DNA of 55,056 nucleotides from UBA4656 sp002405525 (GCA_036723735.1 DAIMGT010000016.1:1-55056), one strand, 5' to 3'. Counted from the stretch's first letter, positions 37,436 to 46,672 are shown. Notes: generated by a model from the letters alone, not told the origin. Made by a program: numbers and translations.

Positions 37436-39559
37436 ATGGCCCGCCCCTCGCCCGTTCTGGCCGCCCTCCTGCTGCTGATCGTCGCCGATTCTCCGGCGCA
37501 GGCCTCGAAGCGCCCGATCACCCACGAGGACCTGTGGCTGATGAAGCGCCTGTCGGCGCCGGCGCTGAGCCCGGATGGCCGGGTCGCGGTGCTCGCGGTG
37601 ACCGAACCGGCCTACGACGCCGATGCGCAGGCGGTGGACCTGTGGCTGGTGCCGACCGACGGCATTGCGCCGCCGCGCCAGATCACCTTCAGCCGCGAAC
37701 CCGAGTCGGGCCCGGTGTTCAGCCCCGACGGCCGGCGCATCGCGTTCAGCGCGCAGCGCGCGGGCGACACGGCGCCGCAGGTCTACGTGCTCGACCTCGA
37801 CGGCGGCGAGGCGCGCCGCGCGACCGCGATCTCGACCGGCGCGCGCACGCCGCGCTTCTCGCCCGACGGCACGCGCATCGCGTTCGTCAGCAGCGTGTTC
37901 CCCGGCACCGCCGACGACGCCGACAACCGCCGCATCGCCGACGAGCGCAAGGCGCGCAAGCACGAGGCGCGGGTCTACACCGGCTTTCCGATCCGCAACT
38001 GGGACCGCTGGCTGGACGATCGCCAGCAGCGCCTGTTCGTGGTCGATGCCGGTGGCGGCGAGGCGCGCGACCTGCTGGCCGGCAGCGCGCTGGTGGCGAG
38101 CCCCGGCTTCGGCGGCCGCTTCACCGAGACCGGCGAGGAGATCGACTTCACCTGGACGCCGGATTCGCGCGCACTGGTGTTCGCCGCCACCACCAACCGC
38201 GACACCGCGGCCTATGCCTGGACCCACACCGACCTCTACCAGGTGGCACTCGCCGGCGGCGAGCCCAAGCGCCTGACCGGCAGCGGCGGCCGCGAGAGCC
38301 AGGACGGCTGGGGCCGCCCCGACTTCGGCCACGACGGCCGCACGCTGTACGCACAGCGCACGCCGCGCACTGACCGGGTGTACAACGCGACGCGCCTGGC
38401 GTCGTTCGACTGGCCGTCGATGCGCGCGCGCGCGGCGATCGAGCCGCCGCTGGCCCGCGCGGCGAACTTCTACGCCGTGGCGCCGGACGACCGCAGCGTG
38501 TTCTTCAGCGCCGAGGACGCGGGCCTGGAGCGCGTGTTCCGCGCGCGCGCCGGTCGCAGCGGCGTCGACACGGTCACCCGCGGCGAGCGCGGCGTGTACA
38601 CCGGTCTCGCCGGCCCCGAGCGAGGGCGCGAGCTGCTGGTGGCGGTGTACGAAAGCGCCACCGAACCGCAGGAACTGGTGCGCATCGACGTCGCATCGGG
38701 CACCCACCAGCGCCTGACCGCATTCAACGCCGCACAAGCCGCCGCGCTCGACCTGCAGCCGGTGGAGCACTTCTGGACCACCAACGAACGCGGCGACCGC
38801 GTCCACCACATGCTGGTGCGCCCGGCCGGCTTCGATGCGACGAAGAAATACCCGCTGTTCGTGCTCATGCACGGCGGCCCGCACATCATGTGGCGCGACC
38901 AGTTCTTCATCCGCTGGAACTACCACCTGCTGGCGCGCGGCGACTACGTGCTGCTGCTCTCCAACTATCGCGGCTCGACCGGCTTCGGCGAAGCCTATGC
39001 GCAGTCGATCCAGGGCGATCCGCTCAAGGGCCCGGCCGACGACATCAACGCCGGCGCCGACGAGGCGATCCGCCGCTTCGCCTTCCTCGACGGCGGGCGC
39101 CAGTGCGCGGGCGGGGCGAGCTACGGCGGTCACCTCGCCAACTGGATGCAGGCCACGACCACGCGCTACCGCTGCCTGGTCAGCCACGCGGGCCTGGTGA
39201 GCCTCGCCTCGCAGTGGGGTACCAGCGACACCATCTACGGCCGCGAGGTGACGATGGGCGGCCCGCACTGGGAAGGCGGCAAGGGCTGGACCGAGCAGGA
39301 CCCGCTGGCCTACGCTGCGAAGTTCAAGACCCCGGTGCTGGTGACGATCGGCGAGCGCGACTACCGCGTGCCGCTCAACAACACGATCGAGTACTGGAGC
39401 GCGCTGCAGCGCATGCAGGTGGAGAGCCGGCTGATCGTGTTCCCGAACGAGAACCACTGGATCCTCGGCGGGCACAACAGCCGCTTCTTCTACGACGAGG
39501 TCGATGCCTGGCTGCGGCGGTTCCTGGTCGGCGAAGCGCCGGCAGCCGCGGGGCGCTGA
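37436..39559 (+). CDS. S9-family prolyl oligopeptidase-type serine peptidase, exported
   Basis: 707 residues. Signal peptide about 1-24 (MARPSPVLAALLLLIVADSPAQAS). A WD40/TolB-like beta-propeller fills residues about 30-420, then an alpha/beta-hydrolase domain carries the triad: Ser562 in GGASYGG, Asp642 in GERDYRVP and His674 in NENHW. This layout is that of acylaminoacyl/dipeptidyl peptidases of family S9. Predicted periplasmic peptide turnover. ATG 37436 is used because the longer in-frame ORF (from 37358) hides the signal peptide. Confidence 0.93.
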   Translation: MARPSPVLAALLLLIVADSPAQASKRPITHEDLWLMKRLSAPALSPDGRVAVLAVTEPAYDADAQAVDLWLVPTDGIAPPRQITFSREPESGPVFSPDGRRIAFSAQRAGDTAPQVYVLDLDGGEARRATAISTGARTPRFSPDGTRIAFVSSVFPGTADDADNRRIADERKARKHEARVYTGFPIRNWDRWLDDRQQRLFVVDAGGGEARDLLAGSALVASPGFGGRFTETGEEIDFTWTPDSRALVFAATTNRDTAAYAWTHTDLYQVALAGGEPKRLTGSGGRESQDGWGRPDFGHDGRTLYAQRTPRTDRVYNATRLASFDWPSMRARAAIEPPLARAANFYAVAPDDRSVFFSAEDAGLERVFRARAGRSGVDTVTRGERGVYTGLAGPERGRELLVAVYESATEPQELVRIDVASGTHQRLTAFNAAQAAALDLQPVEHFWTTNERGDRVHHMLVRPAGFDATKKYPLFVLMHGGPHIMWRDQFFIRWNYHLLARGDYVLLLSNYRGSTGFGEAYAQSIQGDPLKGPADDINAGADEAIRRFAFLDGGRQCAGGASYGGHLANWMQATTTRYRCLVSHAGLVSLASQWGTSDTIYGREVTMGGPHWEGGKGWTEQDPLAYAAKFKTPVLVTIGERDYRVPLNNTIEYWSALQRMQVESRLIVFPNENHWILGGHNSRFFYDEVDAWLRRFLVGEAPAAAGR

Positions 39560-39575
39560 TACGCCGGCCGACGGC

Positions 39576-40445
39576 ATGTCGGACGACCTGCCGCCGCTGG
39601 TGCTGCTGCGCGCCTTTGACGCCGCCGGGCGCCACCTGAGTTTCGCGCGCGCGGCAGCGGCGCTGCACGTCGCGCCGTCGACCATCAGCCATCAGATCGC
39701 CGACCTCGAGCGCCACTTCGGGGCGGCGCTGTTCGTGCGTGGGCCGCGCGGTCTGGCGCTGACCGCGGTCGGCGCCGAACTGCTGGCCGACGTGGCGTCC
39801 GCCTTCGAGCGCCTGCGCGCGGCCGGTGCGCGCCTGCGCCGGCGCGGCCAGCCGGCGGTGGTGCGGATCAGCGCCAACCCGTACTTCGCCGCCGAGATCC
39901 TGATCCCGCTGATCGAGGCCTTCGAGGCCGCCTTCCCCGGGCAGTCCCTGCACGTGCAGGCCACCGAGGCGCTGGAGGACCCGCGCGATCTGGGGGTCGA
40001 TTTCTGCGTGCGCAGCGGCGCCACCGAAGTCGCGGGCCTCGAGCGCCACCCGCTGTACGAGGTCGAGATCGCGCCGGTCACCGGCGGTTGTGGCCGCAAG
40101 GCGGCGCGCGGCTGCATCGACTTTCCGTACAAGGGCGGGAGCGCATGGCGCCGCTGGGAGCAGCTCGGCGGCGGCAAACGCCCCGCGGGTGGCCCGCTGC
40201 GCCAGTTCAGCAGCTACCACTCGGCGATGCGCGCCGCTTCCGAAGGACTCGGCGCCACGCTGGGCATGCTGCCGGTGGTGCAGCCGTGGTTGCGCAGCGG
40301 ACGGCTGCGCCGGGTGTCGTACCAGCCGAGCGTTCCTCTGGGCACGCTCGACCTGGTGTGCCGGCCGTTCACGCCCTCCGAGCGCACCCGGCGGCGCATT
40401 CGGGACTGGCTGGTCGACGCATTCCGCGCCGCGGCGCGCGACTGA
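39576..40445 (+). CDS. LysR-family transcriptional regulator (GcvA-like)
   Basis: 289 residues. An N-terminal winged helix-turn-helix (about 8-65: LVLLRAFDAAGRHLSFARAAAALHVAPSTISHQIADLERHFG) with the LFVRGPRGLALT wing, then a substrate-binding domain (about 90-288). The HLSFARAA and PSTISHQI sequences resemble GcvA/AmpR-type members. It begins 16 bp after the S9 peptidase gene on the same strand, so it may be read from the same transcript; its usual divergent target gene is not seen. Confidence 0.9.
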   Translation: MSDDLPPLVLLRAFDAAGRHLSFARAAAALHVAPSTISHQIADLERHFGAALFVRGPRGLALTAVGAELLADVASAFERLRAAGARLRRRGQPAVVRISANPYFAAEILIPLIEAFEAAFPGQSLHVQATEALEDPRDLGVDFCVRSGATEVAGLERHPLYEVEIAPVTGGCGRKAARGCIDFPYKGGSAWRRWEQLGGGKRPAGGPLRQFSSYHSAMRAASEGLGATLGMLPVVQPWLRSGRLRRVSYQPSVPLGTLDLVCRPFTPSERTRRRIRDWLVDAFRAAARD

Positions 40446-40553
40446 CGCCGCGCGATCGGCACGGCATGCATGGCGTGCATGCCGGCATGCACAGCATCCA
40501 CTTGCCGGGCGACACCGCCGCCCGGCATGGTGCGCGCTCCACAGGCGAGGGCG

Positions 40554-41468
40554 ATGATGCTGTCCCGGCTGGCACCGCTGATCGACACGCTGCCCTCGCA
40601 CCTGCGCCTGCGCAAGGTGCTCACCGGCCCTGCGTCGCGCAGCCGCGCGCGGCTGCGCTACCTCGACCTCGGCGATTGCGTGGTGCGCCTGCGCGGCGGC
40701 GGCGGCGAAGGGCTCTCGCTGGTGCTCGCCGCCGACCCGCCAGTACCGCTGGAACGCTATGACGACCTGATCGCCACGCTCGGCAACGGGTACCGGACCA
40801 CGGTGTTCGAGATGCCCGGCTTCGGCGCCTCGCTGGCGCGGATCGGCTTCCGCTTTTCGATGGCTTCGGCGGTGGCGTCGGTGGCGCGGCTGCTGGAACA
40901 ACTGCCCGGAGCGCCGCACGTGCTGGTGATGCCCTGCGTCACCGGTTTCGTTGCGCTTGCCCTCGCGGCGCAGCGCCCCGACCTTGTGCGCGCGCTGGTG
41001 CTGCCGCAGATGCCTGACTGGGCCGGTGCCCAGGCCTGGCTCGAGGGTCGCGACCCGAGGCGGGTGTTGCGCCGGCCACTGCTCGGTCAGTTGCTCCTGC
41101 ATGCGCTGCGCCGCCATCGCGTCGGTGCCTGGTACGCCACGGCGCTCGGCCCGGGTGCGGAGCGCGCGCCGTGGGTCGAGGCCACGCTGCGCCACTTCGA
41201 CGAGGGCGGCGCCTTCCCGCTGGCCTCGGCGTTCCAGGATTTCCTCGCCGACTCGCAAGGGCTGCTGCAGCCGGTTGCGCTGCCCACCCTCCTGCCGTGG
41301 GGCGACGCCGATCCCTCGCACCGGCGCACCGATTTCGCGCGCGCCGCCTTGCTGGCACCACAGGCGCGGCTGGCACGTTTCGACGGCTGCGGGCACTTCC
41401 CGGAACTGGAAGACTCCCACCGCTTCGCCGCCGCCTTGCGCGGCTTCCTGCACGAGACCCCACCTTGA
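40554..41468 (+). CDS. alpha/beta hydrolase with cysteine at the nucleophile position
   Basis: 304 residues from ATG 40554 (ATG 40557 follows at once; ribosome site GGCGAGGG). The alpha/beta-hydrolase order is clear: YRTTVFEMPGFGAS, the nucleophile elbow VLVMPCVTGFVALALA, the acid near LLPWGDADPSH (Asp251/253) and DGCGHFPELED (His281). At the elbow the Gly-x-Ser-x-Gly has become P-C-V-T-G with Cys128, so either a Cys nucleophile (as in dienelactone hydrolases) or a non-hydrolytic protein. Function and substrate are unknown. The next ORF overlaps its stop. Confidence 0.78.
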   Translation: MMLSRLAPLIDTLPSHLRLRKVLTGPASRSRARLRYLDLGDCVVRLRGGGGEGLSLVLAADPPVPLERYDDLIATLGNGYRTTVFEMPGFGASLARIGFRFSMASAVASVARLLEQLPGAPHVLVMPCVTGFVALALAAQRPDLVRALVLPQMPDWAGAQAWLEGRDPRRVLRRPLLGQLLLHALRRHRVGAWYATALGPGAERAPWVEATLRHFDEGGAFPLASAFQDFLADSQGLLQPVALPTLLPWGDADPSHRRTDFARAALLAPQARLARFDGCGHFPELEDSHRFAAALRGFLHETPP

Positions 41469-41671
41469 CCACCACCGTCGCGCGCACCACCCCGACATGG
41501 CGCGAGCCGGGCTTCTGGCCGGCCCTGCTGCTGCCGATCGGCGACCTCTGGCTGGCTGCGGGCGCCGGGGCGCCAACCGCCACGCTGGCGCGCCATGCGG
41601 TGATCGGCGGCGTGCTGCTCGCAGCCTGGACCTTCCTCTCGCGGTGGGCGTCACGCACCGCCCGGCATTGA
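41465..41671 (+). CDS. small membrane protein, TTG start, overlapping the hydrolase gene
   Basis: 68 residues if started at TTG 41465, which overlaps the hydrolase stop in TTGA, a typical coupling arrangement. Two hydrophobic segments: FWPALLLPIGDLWLAAG and AVIGGVLLAAWTFLSRW. No family recognised. The alternative is non-coding sequence; the overlap and the tidy pair of helices are the only support. Confidence 0.45.
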   Translation: MTTTVARTTPTWREPGFWPALLLPIGDLWLAAGAGAPTATLARHAVIGGVLLAAWTFLSRWASRTARH

Positions 41672-41774
41672 CCGATGGCGCAGGGTGCGTGTCGCCCGCG
41701 ATTCGCCATCGGCGCGCCCTGCCGCTGCCGCATGGCTCGCGCAGGATTCCGTCGACCCCCGACCGGAGCCCGCC

Positions 41775-42044
41775 ATGCACATACGGTTCGTCGTCCTCGC
41801 ACTATCCATCGCCGCCCTGCCCGCCGCCGCCGCGCCCGGCCCCAAGCCCTGCGAGGCGCTCAAGCAGGAGATCGCGGCCAGGATCGACGCCCGCGGCGTG
41901 CCGCGATACACGCTCGAAATCGTCACGCCCGCGACGACCGGCGAGCGCAAGGTGGTCGGCTCCTGCGAGGGCGGCAGCAGGCGCATCGTCTACCAGCGCC
42001 TGCCGGCGGCACCGGCGGGCGGACTCGCCGCCCGCCCGCAGTGA
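41775..42044 (+). CDS. DUF1161 small periplasmic protein
   Basis: 89 residues. Signal peptide MHIRFVVLALSIAALPAAAAPG, then CEALKQEIAARIDARGVPRYTLEIV and KVVGSCEGGSRRIVY, the DUF1161 signature with two conserved cysteines likely in a disulfide. ATG 41775 follows GACCGGAGCCCGCC. Function of the family is unknown. Confidence 0.88.
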   Translation: MHIRFVVLALSIAALPAAAAPGPKPCEALKQEIAARIDARGVPRYTLEIVTPATTGERKVVGSCEGGSRRIVYQRLPAAPAGGLAARPQ

Positions 42045-42117
42045 CGGCATCGCCGCGCCCGCGGGCGTGCGGGAAGTGACGGACCAGCGGAGCGCCGGCG
42101 AGACCAGGCTCACCCGT

Positions 42118-42462
42118 TCACACCGCCGCGGTCACCACGATCTCCACCCGCCAGCCGGGCCGCGCGAGCCTAGCCTGCACGGTGGCGCGCGCGGGCGCCT
42201 GGCCCGCGGGAACCCAGGACTCCCACACGGCGTTCATGCCGGGGAAGTCGGCCAGATCGGCAAGGAAGATCTGCGCACGCAGGATCTTCGTGTTGTCGCT
42301 GCCGGCGCGCGCGAGCAGGGCATCGATCGAGGCCAGCACCTCGCGGGTCTGCGTGGCGATGTCGGCGGCCTCGCTGTCGGGAACCTGTCCCGCGAGGTAG
42401 ACCGTGCCGTTGTGGACCACCATCTCGGACAGGCGGGGGCCGACGTCGAAGCGCTGGATCAT
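42118..42462 (-). CDS. ridA: RidA family enamine/imine deaminase
   Basis: 114 residues. Core RidA/YjgF sequence: GTVYLAGQVPD, TREVLASIDALLARAGSD, KILRAQIFLADLADFPGMNAVWESWV and the C-terminal PARATVQARLARPGWRVEIVVTA with the Arg of the reactive site. RidA hydrolyses 2-aminoacrylate and similar enamines from PLP enzymes. Some clades have lost activity; the conserved Arg suggests it is retained here. TATGCT at 42498-42493 is a likely -10, 31 bp before the ATG. Confidence 0.88.
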   Translation of the reverse strand: MIQRFDVGPRLSEMVVHNGTVYLAGQVPDSEAADIATQTREVLASIDALLARAGSDNTKILRAQIFLADLADFPGMNAVWESWVPAGQAPARATVQARLARPGWRVEIVVTAAV

Positions 42463-42492
42463 GGATCACCGGGATCGGGAACGGGGCTGCCA

Positions 42493-42498
42493 GCATAG
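42493..42498 (-). promoter_or_regulatory. candidate -10 box of ridA
   Basis: TATGCT on the minus strand, 30 bp upstream of the ridA ATG; same hexamer as at 7414. Confidence 0.4.
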
Positions 42499-42544
42499 CC
42501 GGCGCGAGCGGCGCACGGCGATGCGGCGCTGCCACGTCGCGCGC

Positions 42545-44068
42545 TCAGACCGCCTGCATGAACCCGAGGTCCGAGCCCGGGATCGACAGCATCGGGCCGG
42601 TCATGTATTGCAGGTTGGGGAAAATCGCGGCACGGTCCTCGGCGCTCAACCCGAACCAGGTCGCCAGCGTGGCCGCGTACTGGTCCACCGCCAGGGTGGG
42701 AATGATCTGACCCCAGCCCGCGTCGTCGGGGTTCTGCGCCGGATTGCCCGAAACGTTCGGCATCCGGCCATAGATGCGCCCGCCGTTCACCGCGCCGCCG
42801 ACCACGACGTGATGGCCGCCCCAGCCGTGGTCGGTGCCGTCGCCGTTGTTGGACAGGGTGCGACCGAATTCGGACGCCGTGAACGCCGTCACCTGCTGCG
42901 TCAGCGCCATCGACGGCTGTGCCAGTACATCGTAGAAGCCCTTAAGACCGGCCGAGATCTGGCGCAGGAGCGGGCCATGGTCGTTCAACTGATAGTCGTG
43001 GGTGTCGAATCCGCCGATGCCGGCGAAGAACAGCTGACGACTCATCTGCAGGGTGGTGCGCGCGCGGATCATGCGCGCAATCATGAGCAACTGCTCACCG
43101 AGGTCGGGCAGTGCCGGCGGATCGGTGGCGTTCCACTGGAGCCCGAACGCGGTCCAGAACGGCTGGAACACGGGGTCGTTGCGCGGCACCGTGGCGAGCG
43201 CGACCTCGACCATGCGCGAGGTCTCGCGCGTGGCGCGCAGGCGTTGGGCATAAGCGCGCTGGAAGGGGTGTGCGTAGGTGGCGTCCTGCAGCGCGTTGAA
43301 GGTCAGGCAGCGCCGACGGTTCCAGCCCTGTCCGCCGTCGGCGCAGTTCGCCGCACCGGTCTCGATCATGTTGATGCGCTCGACTCCCGAGGCCGACATG
43401 AAGTACGGCAGAACGCTCTCTCCGGCCTGGAACACGTTCTCGCCGGCCAGGGAGACGTTCATCGACAGCGTCGGGTTGGCGTTGCTGGCGAAGAAGACAT
43501 CGGCCAGCCGCCCGCCCCAGCCGGTGCGCGCGATGGAGTCGGCTCGCGGGCTCTGCCACACCACGCTCTGGTCGCTGTGCGAGAACAGCTGCGGCGGCAG
43601 GGGCGTGCCCGGCTGCTGGTAGGTCGTCTTGTTCACCGGCCGCACCAGCGGGCCGACGTTGGCCACGATCGCCGCGCGCTGCGCGTTGAACAATTGGGCC
43701 AGACCCTCCATCTCGGGATGCAGGCCGTAGGGGGCGCCGCCGGAGGGCGGCTGGACCGGCGCCAGCGCGCGCAGTTGGGCGACCGGGATCGCGAGGTTGG
43801 TGCGAGTCGCCGCATAAGCGCCATAGCTGCGCCCGGGGTCGATCGGAGTGGCGCCGGTATCGGTCGGCACCACCATGTTGAAGCAGTCGTTACCGCCGTA
43901 GAGATAAATGCACACCAAGGCTCGGTAGTCGATGCCCGCGCCGCGCAGCTGGCGCAGGCTGGCGCCCTGGGCCAACGCCATCTTGGCTGGCAGCGCGGCG
44001 AACGCGGCGCTGCCGGCGAGGGCCGCGAGGCTGCGGCGGAGGAAGTCGCGGCGGTGGTGGACGGCCAT
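42545..44068 (-). CDS. DUF1501 Tat-exported protein
   Basis: 507 residues. Tat-type signal MAVHHRRDFLRRSLAALAGSAAFAALPAKMALAQ with RRDFLRR. The mature part is DUF1501 (alkaline-phosphatase-like fold): VCIYLYGGNDCFNMVVP, HPEMEGLAQLFNA, LFSHSDQSVVWQ, GGFDTHDYQ and TASEFGRTL...DGTDHGWGGHH. It starts 2 bp after the stop of the DUF1800 gene; the pair is a conserved module in bacteria that secrete large surface protein sets. Function is unknown. Confidence 0.92.
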   Translation of the reverse strand: MAVHHRRDFLRRSLAALAGSAAFAALPAKMALAQGASLRQLRGAGIDYRALVCIYLYGGNDCFNMVVPTDTGATPIDPGRSYGAYAATRTNLAIPVAQLRALAPVQPPSGGAPYGLHPEMEGLAQLFNAQRAAIVANVGPLVRPVNKTTYQQPGTPLPPQLFSHSDQSVVWQSPRADSIARTGWGGRLADVFFASNANPTLSMNVSLAGENVFQAGESVLPYFMSASGVERINMIETGAANCADGGQGWNRRRCLTFNALQDATYAHPFQRAYAQRLRATRETSRMVEVALATVPRNDPVFQPFWTAFGLQWNATDPPALPDLGEQLLMIARMIRARTTLQMSRQLFFAGIGGFDTHDYQLNDHGPLLRQISAGLKGFYDVLAQPSMALTQQVTAFTASEFGRTLSNNGDGTDHGWGGHHVVVGGAVNGGRIYGRMPNVSGNPAQNPDDAGWGQIIPTLAVDQYAATLATWFGLSAEDRAAIFPNLQYMTGPMLSIPGSDLGFMQAV

Positions 44069-44070
44069 GC

Positions 44071-45918
44071 TCAGCGCTCCACGATGTATTCGGGCGAGGT
44101 GAGGATCAGCCACAGCGCGTCCTGCACGCGCTCGCGGCGCCAGCCGTCCCACGATCCGGGGGCGATTCCGTTCAGGTGCGCGAGCAGGGCGCTGCGCATC
44201 CCCGCCGACATCCGCCCCCCCATGAACAGCAGGTCGTAGCGGTCGAGCAGGACCGACGCCTGGTCGGCGATCGCAAGGTCGCGGGCAAGGTCGACCTGCA
44301 CCGGGTCCCAGGACCCGAGATCGGGGTTGCCCACCCACGCCCAGTACACCTTGCCGCCCAATTCGTTGCTCAGGCGCGTGATGTAGGTGTCGGTGGTGAT
44401 CTGGAATTCCGGCGAGGCCAGCCCCGCGTTGGCGATCTCGCCCGGCAGCGCGTAGGTCGGCAAGTAGAAATTGAACACGGTGGGCGAGCGCAGGACGGCC
44501 TGCGCGGCGTAGTACTCGGGCCAGCCCTCGCGGATGACGCCGTCGCGCGAGCGTGCGTCGAGGGCACGCCACAGCGCGGTGATGCGCAGCAGCGGCTCGC
44601 GCAGCTTGCCGGCATGCGCCGGCGCCTGCGCGGGGTTGCGAGCCTCCGGGTCCATCAGGATCGCGCGCGCCACCGCGCGCAGATTGCCACGGCTGCCACC
44701 GGGCGCGGCGCCATTGTCGTCGGCGAAGGCGGCGGCCACGCGGGCGACATAGGCGGGCGAGGGGTTGCTGGTGACCAGGCGCTGGATCAGCTGGCGGCCG
44801 ACGAACGGGCCGACGTTGGGATGGTTGAACACATTGTCCAGCGCCAGCCCGAGGTCGTGTCGCGCGCGACTGCCGGCCGGCCGGCCGCTGGACGACGGCA
44901 GCACGCCGCCGGGCAGAGACACGCCGGGGTAGACCAGCAGCTGCTTGCTGCCCTCGTGCGCGTAGTACACCTCGCCGCGCACGGTGTTGCCCTCGCCCCA
45001 GGGCTGCATCGGCGTGCGCCAGCCGGCGTGCAGCCGCCAGTCCTGGTCGCCGGGGACCGACTGCGCCTGCGAAGAACAGTACTCCCAATTCCACCAGTTG
45101 AGGCCGTTGCCTGGATCAGGACTGCCGGTGTTGGGGGGGATGCAGGTCGAGTACTTCCAGCCGGTGAACACATGCGCGAAGCCGCGGATCGTGTCCTGGC
45201 TGTAGGTAGGCACGGTCTGCACGCCGGCCTGCGCCGGGTTGCCGTCGACCGGAGTACCGTCGCTTTCGAGCATCACCACACCGACCGCGAACAGCTGCAT
45301 GATCTCCCGCGCGTAGTTCTCGTCCGGGCGGATGTTCAGGCCGGTGTCGGGCTTGCGGTTGCCGAACATCGACAGGTAGTGCCCCATCGACGGATGCACG
45401 GTGACGCTCTCGATCAGGTCCCGGTAGCTGCCGAACGCACCGTCGGCGAGCATGTCGTGCCAGTGGGCGAGCGTGGTGGGATTGCCTTCCAGCGCGCCGT
45501 TGCGGTCCGACACCACCAGGATCTGCGCCAGCGCATAGGCCAGGCGCTGCCGCAGCTGGTCGCGCCCGGCGAGCGCGTTCTTCCACCAGATCTCCTGCCG
45601 CCGGTCCTGCCACACGCTGACCGGCCGGCCGGCCGCGATGTCGGCCTGGATCAATTGGTCGAGGAAGGGCAACTGCCGCGAAGCGGGGGTGGAGAACTGC
45701 TCGTCGAGCCAGGCGTCGTAACCGATCGCCAGCAGGCGGTCGATCTCGGCCAGGGTCGGCCCGAAGCTTGCCTGGGAAAGGAAGCGCGCCGCCTCGGCGC
45801 GCGTGGTCGGCCCGCGCGGCGCATCGAAACCGTCGGTGAAGATCGCGGCCTGCGCGGCCGCGGACGACATGACGGTCAGCAGGACGGAAGCAGCCACGAC
45901 CAGGCGACGGCAAGACAT
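44071..45918 (-). CDS. DUF1800 exported protein with IFTDGFD just after the signal peptide
   Basis: 615 residues from ATG 45918. Signal peptide MSCRRLVVAASVLLTVMSSAAAQA, then AIFTDGFDAPRGPTTRAEAARFLSQASFG, which recalls the C-terminal GFE tails of neighbouring exoproteins but at the N terminus. DUF1800 sequence follows: GPTLAEIDRLLAIGYDAWLDEQF, RPDENYAREIMQLFAVG, AHVFTGW, and NHPNVGPFVGRQLIQRLVTSNPSPAYV. It is upstream of and tightly coupled to the DUF1501 gene. Transcribed divergently from the Reeler-like gene; CATACT at about 45967-45962 is a possible -10. Confidence 0.92.
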   Translation of the reverse strand: MSCRRLVVAASVLLTVMSSAAAQAAIFTDGFDAPRGPTTRAEAARFLSQASFGPTLAEIDRLLAIGYDAWLDEQFSTPASRQLPFLDQLIQADIAAGRPVSVWQDRRQEIWWKNALAGRDQLRQRLAYALAQILVVSDRNGALEGNPTTLAHWHDMLADGAFGSYRDLIESVTVHPSMGHYLSMFGNRKPDTGLNIRPDENYAREIMQLFAVGVVMLESDGTPVDGNPAQAGVQTVPTYSQDTIRGFAHVFTGWKYSTCIPPNTGSPDPGNGLNWWNWEYCSSQAQSVPGDQDWRLHAGWRTPMQPWGEGNTVRGEVYYAHEGSKQLLVYPGVSLPGGVLPSSSGRPAGSRARHDLGLALDNVFNHPNVGPFVGRQLIQRLVTSNPSPAYVARVAAAFADDNGAAPGGSRGNLRAVARAILMDPEARNPAQAPAHAGKLREPLLRITALWRALDARSRDGVIREGWPEYYAAQAVLRSPTVFNFYLPTYALPGEIANAGLASPEFQITTDTYITRLSNELGGKVYWAWVGNPDLGSWDPVQVDLARDLAIADQASVLLDRYDLLFMGGRMSAGMRSALLAHLNGIAPGSWDGWRRERVQDALWLILTSPEYIVER

Positions 45919-46038
45919 TCGAAGCCCCCTGCAGGCGACGAGCCCGCTGCTACAGACCGGTAGTATGGCGTCCGGACGCGGGTGGTGAACCGTGACCGGC
46001 GTCGCATTGGCGGCTCGCCGCCTGGCACGGGTCGGGTT

Positions 46039-46044
46039 TAGCAT
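46039..46044 (+). promoter_or_regulatory. candidate -10 box of the Reeler-like gene
   Basis: TAGCAT 34 bp upstream of ATG 46079, in the 160-bp divergent spacer shared with the DUF1800 gene. Confidence 0.35.
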
Positions 46045-46078
46045 GCGCTGTGCCACCGCCGGAGAGGCTCCCACCCCG

Positions 46079-46672
46079 ATGAAGCCGCTTCGCTGCCCAC
46101 CGCTGGTCTGCGCGGCCGCGATCCTGGCCGCGGGCGCCGCATCGGCGCACAGCAACCGCGCCCCGGTCTGCGAGGTGAACACGCTGCCGTTGGCGCCGAT
46201 GTGGCCGACGGTGGCCAGCCCACCGCCGACCGGATGGCGGTTGCTGGCCGACGCGCCGGCCTGGGCGCCAGGCCGCCGCGCCGCGCTGCGCATCGTCCAC
46301 CCGGATCCGCAGCGCCGCGCGCTCGGCGTGCTGCTGTGGGCGAAGTCGGGACCGTTCACAGGGGCCGGCAGCTTCGCGCCCTCGGAGGGAAAGCTGTTCC
46401 GGGTCGTGATCCCCGATCCGCCGCTGGCGTCGTGCGGCCAGTGGGCGCTGTCGCATACCAGCGCGGTGCCCAAGGCGCAGTCCGACCTGGTCTTCCGCTG
46501 GGACCCGCCGGCGTCCGGCGCCGGCAGCGTGGTGCTGCGGGCGTTCCTGATCGAGGAGTGCGCCGAGCCGCCGCCGATGCGCTGCCGCGCGCACCAGGCG
46601 CTGACCGACCTGCTGGCACTCGACGAGGCGCTTTCGTTCGACGGCTTCGAGCCACCGCCCGCCGCGCCCTGA
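46079..46672 (+). CDS. exported Reeler/choice-of-anchor-like protein with GFEP tail
   Basis: 197 residues. Signal peptide MKPLRCPPLVCAAAILAAGAASAHS. The mature domain follows a Reeler-like beta-sandwich pattern: WAPGRRAALRIVHPDPQRRALGVLLWA, GAGSFAP, then CGQWALSHTSAVPKAQSDLVFRWDPPASGAGSVVLRAFLIEEC, with paired cysteines. It ends ALSFDGFEPPPAAP. Divergent from the DUF1800/DUF1501 operon. Role unknown; this fold often binds surface glycans or haem-like ligands in other contexts (not shown here). Confidence 0.68.
   Translation: MKPLRCPPLVCAAAILAAGAASAHSNRAPVCEVNTLPLAPMWPTVASPPPTGWRLLADAPAWAPGRRAALRIVHPDPQRRALGVLLWAKSGPFTGAGSFAPSEGKLFRVVIPDPPLASCGQWALSHTSAVPKAQSDLVFRWDPPASGAGSVVLRAFLIEECAEPPPMRCRAHQALTDLLALDEALSFDGFEPPPAAP

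Noticed and set aside
42404..44239. Long plus-strand open frame opposite DUF1501
   Set aside because: Antisense shadow; DUF1501 motifs and a Tat signal are on the minus strand.
44176..45963. Long plus-strand open frame opposite DUF1800
   Set aside because: Antisense shadow with low-complexity composition.
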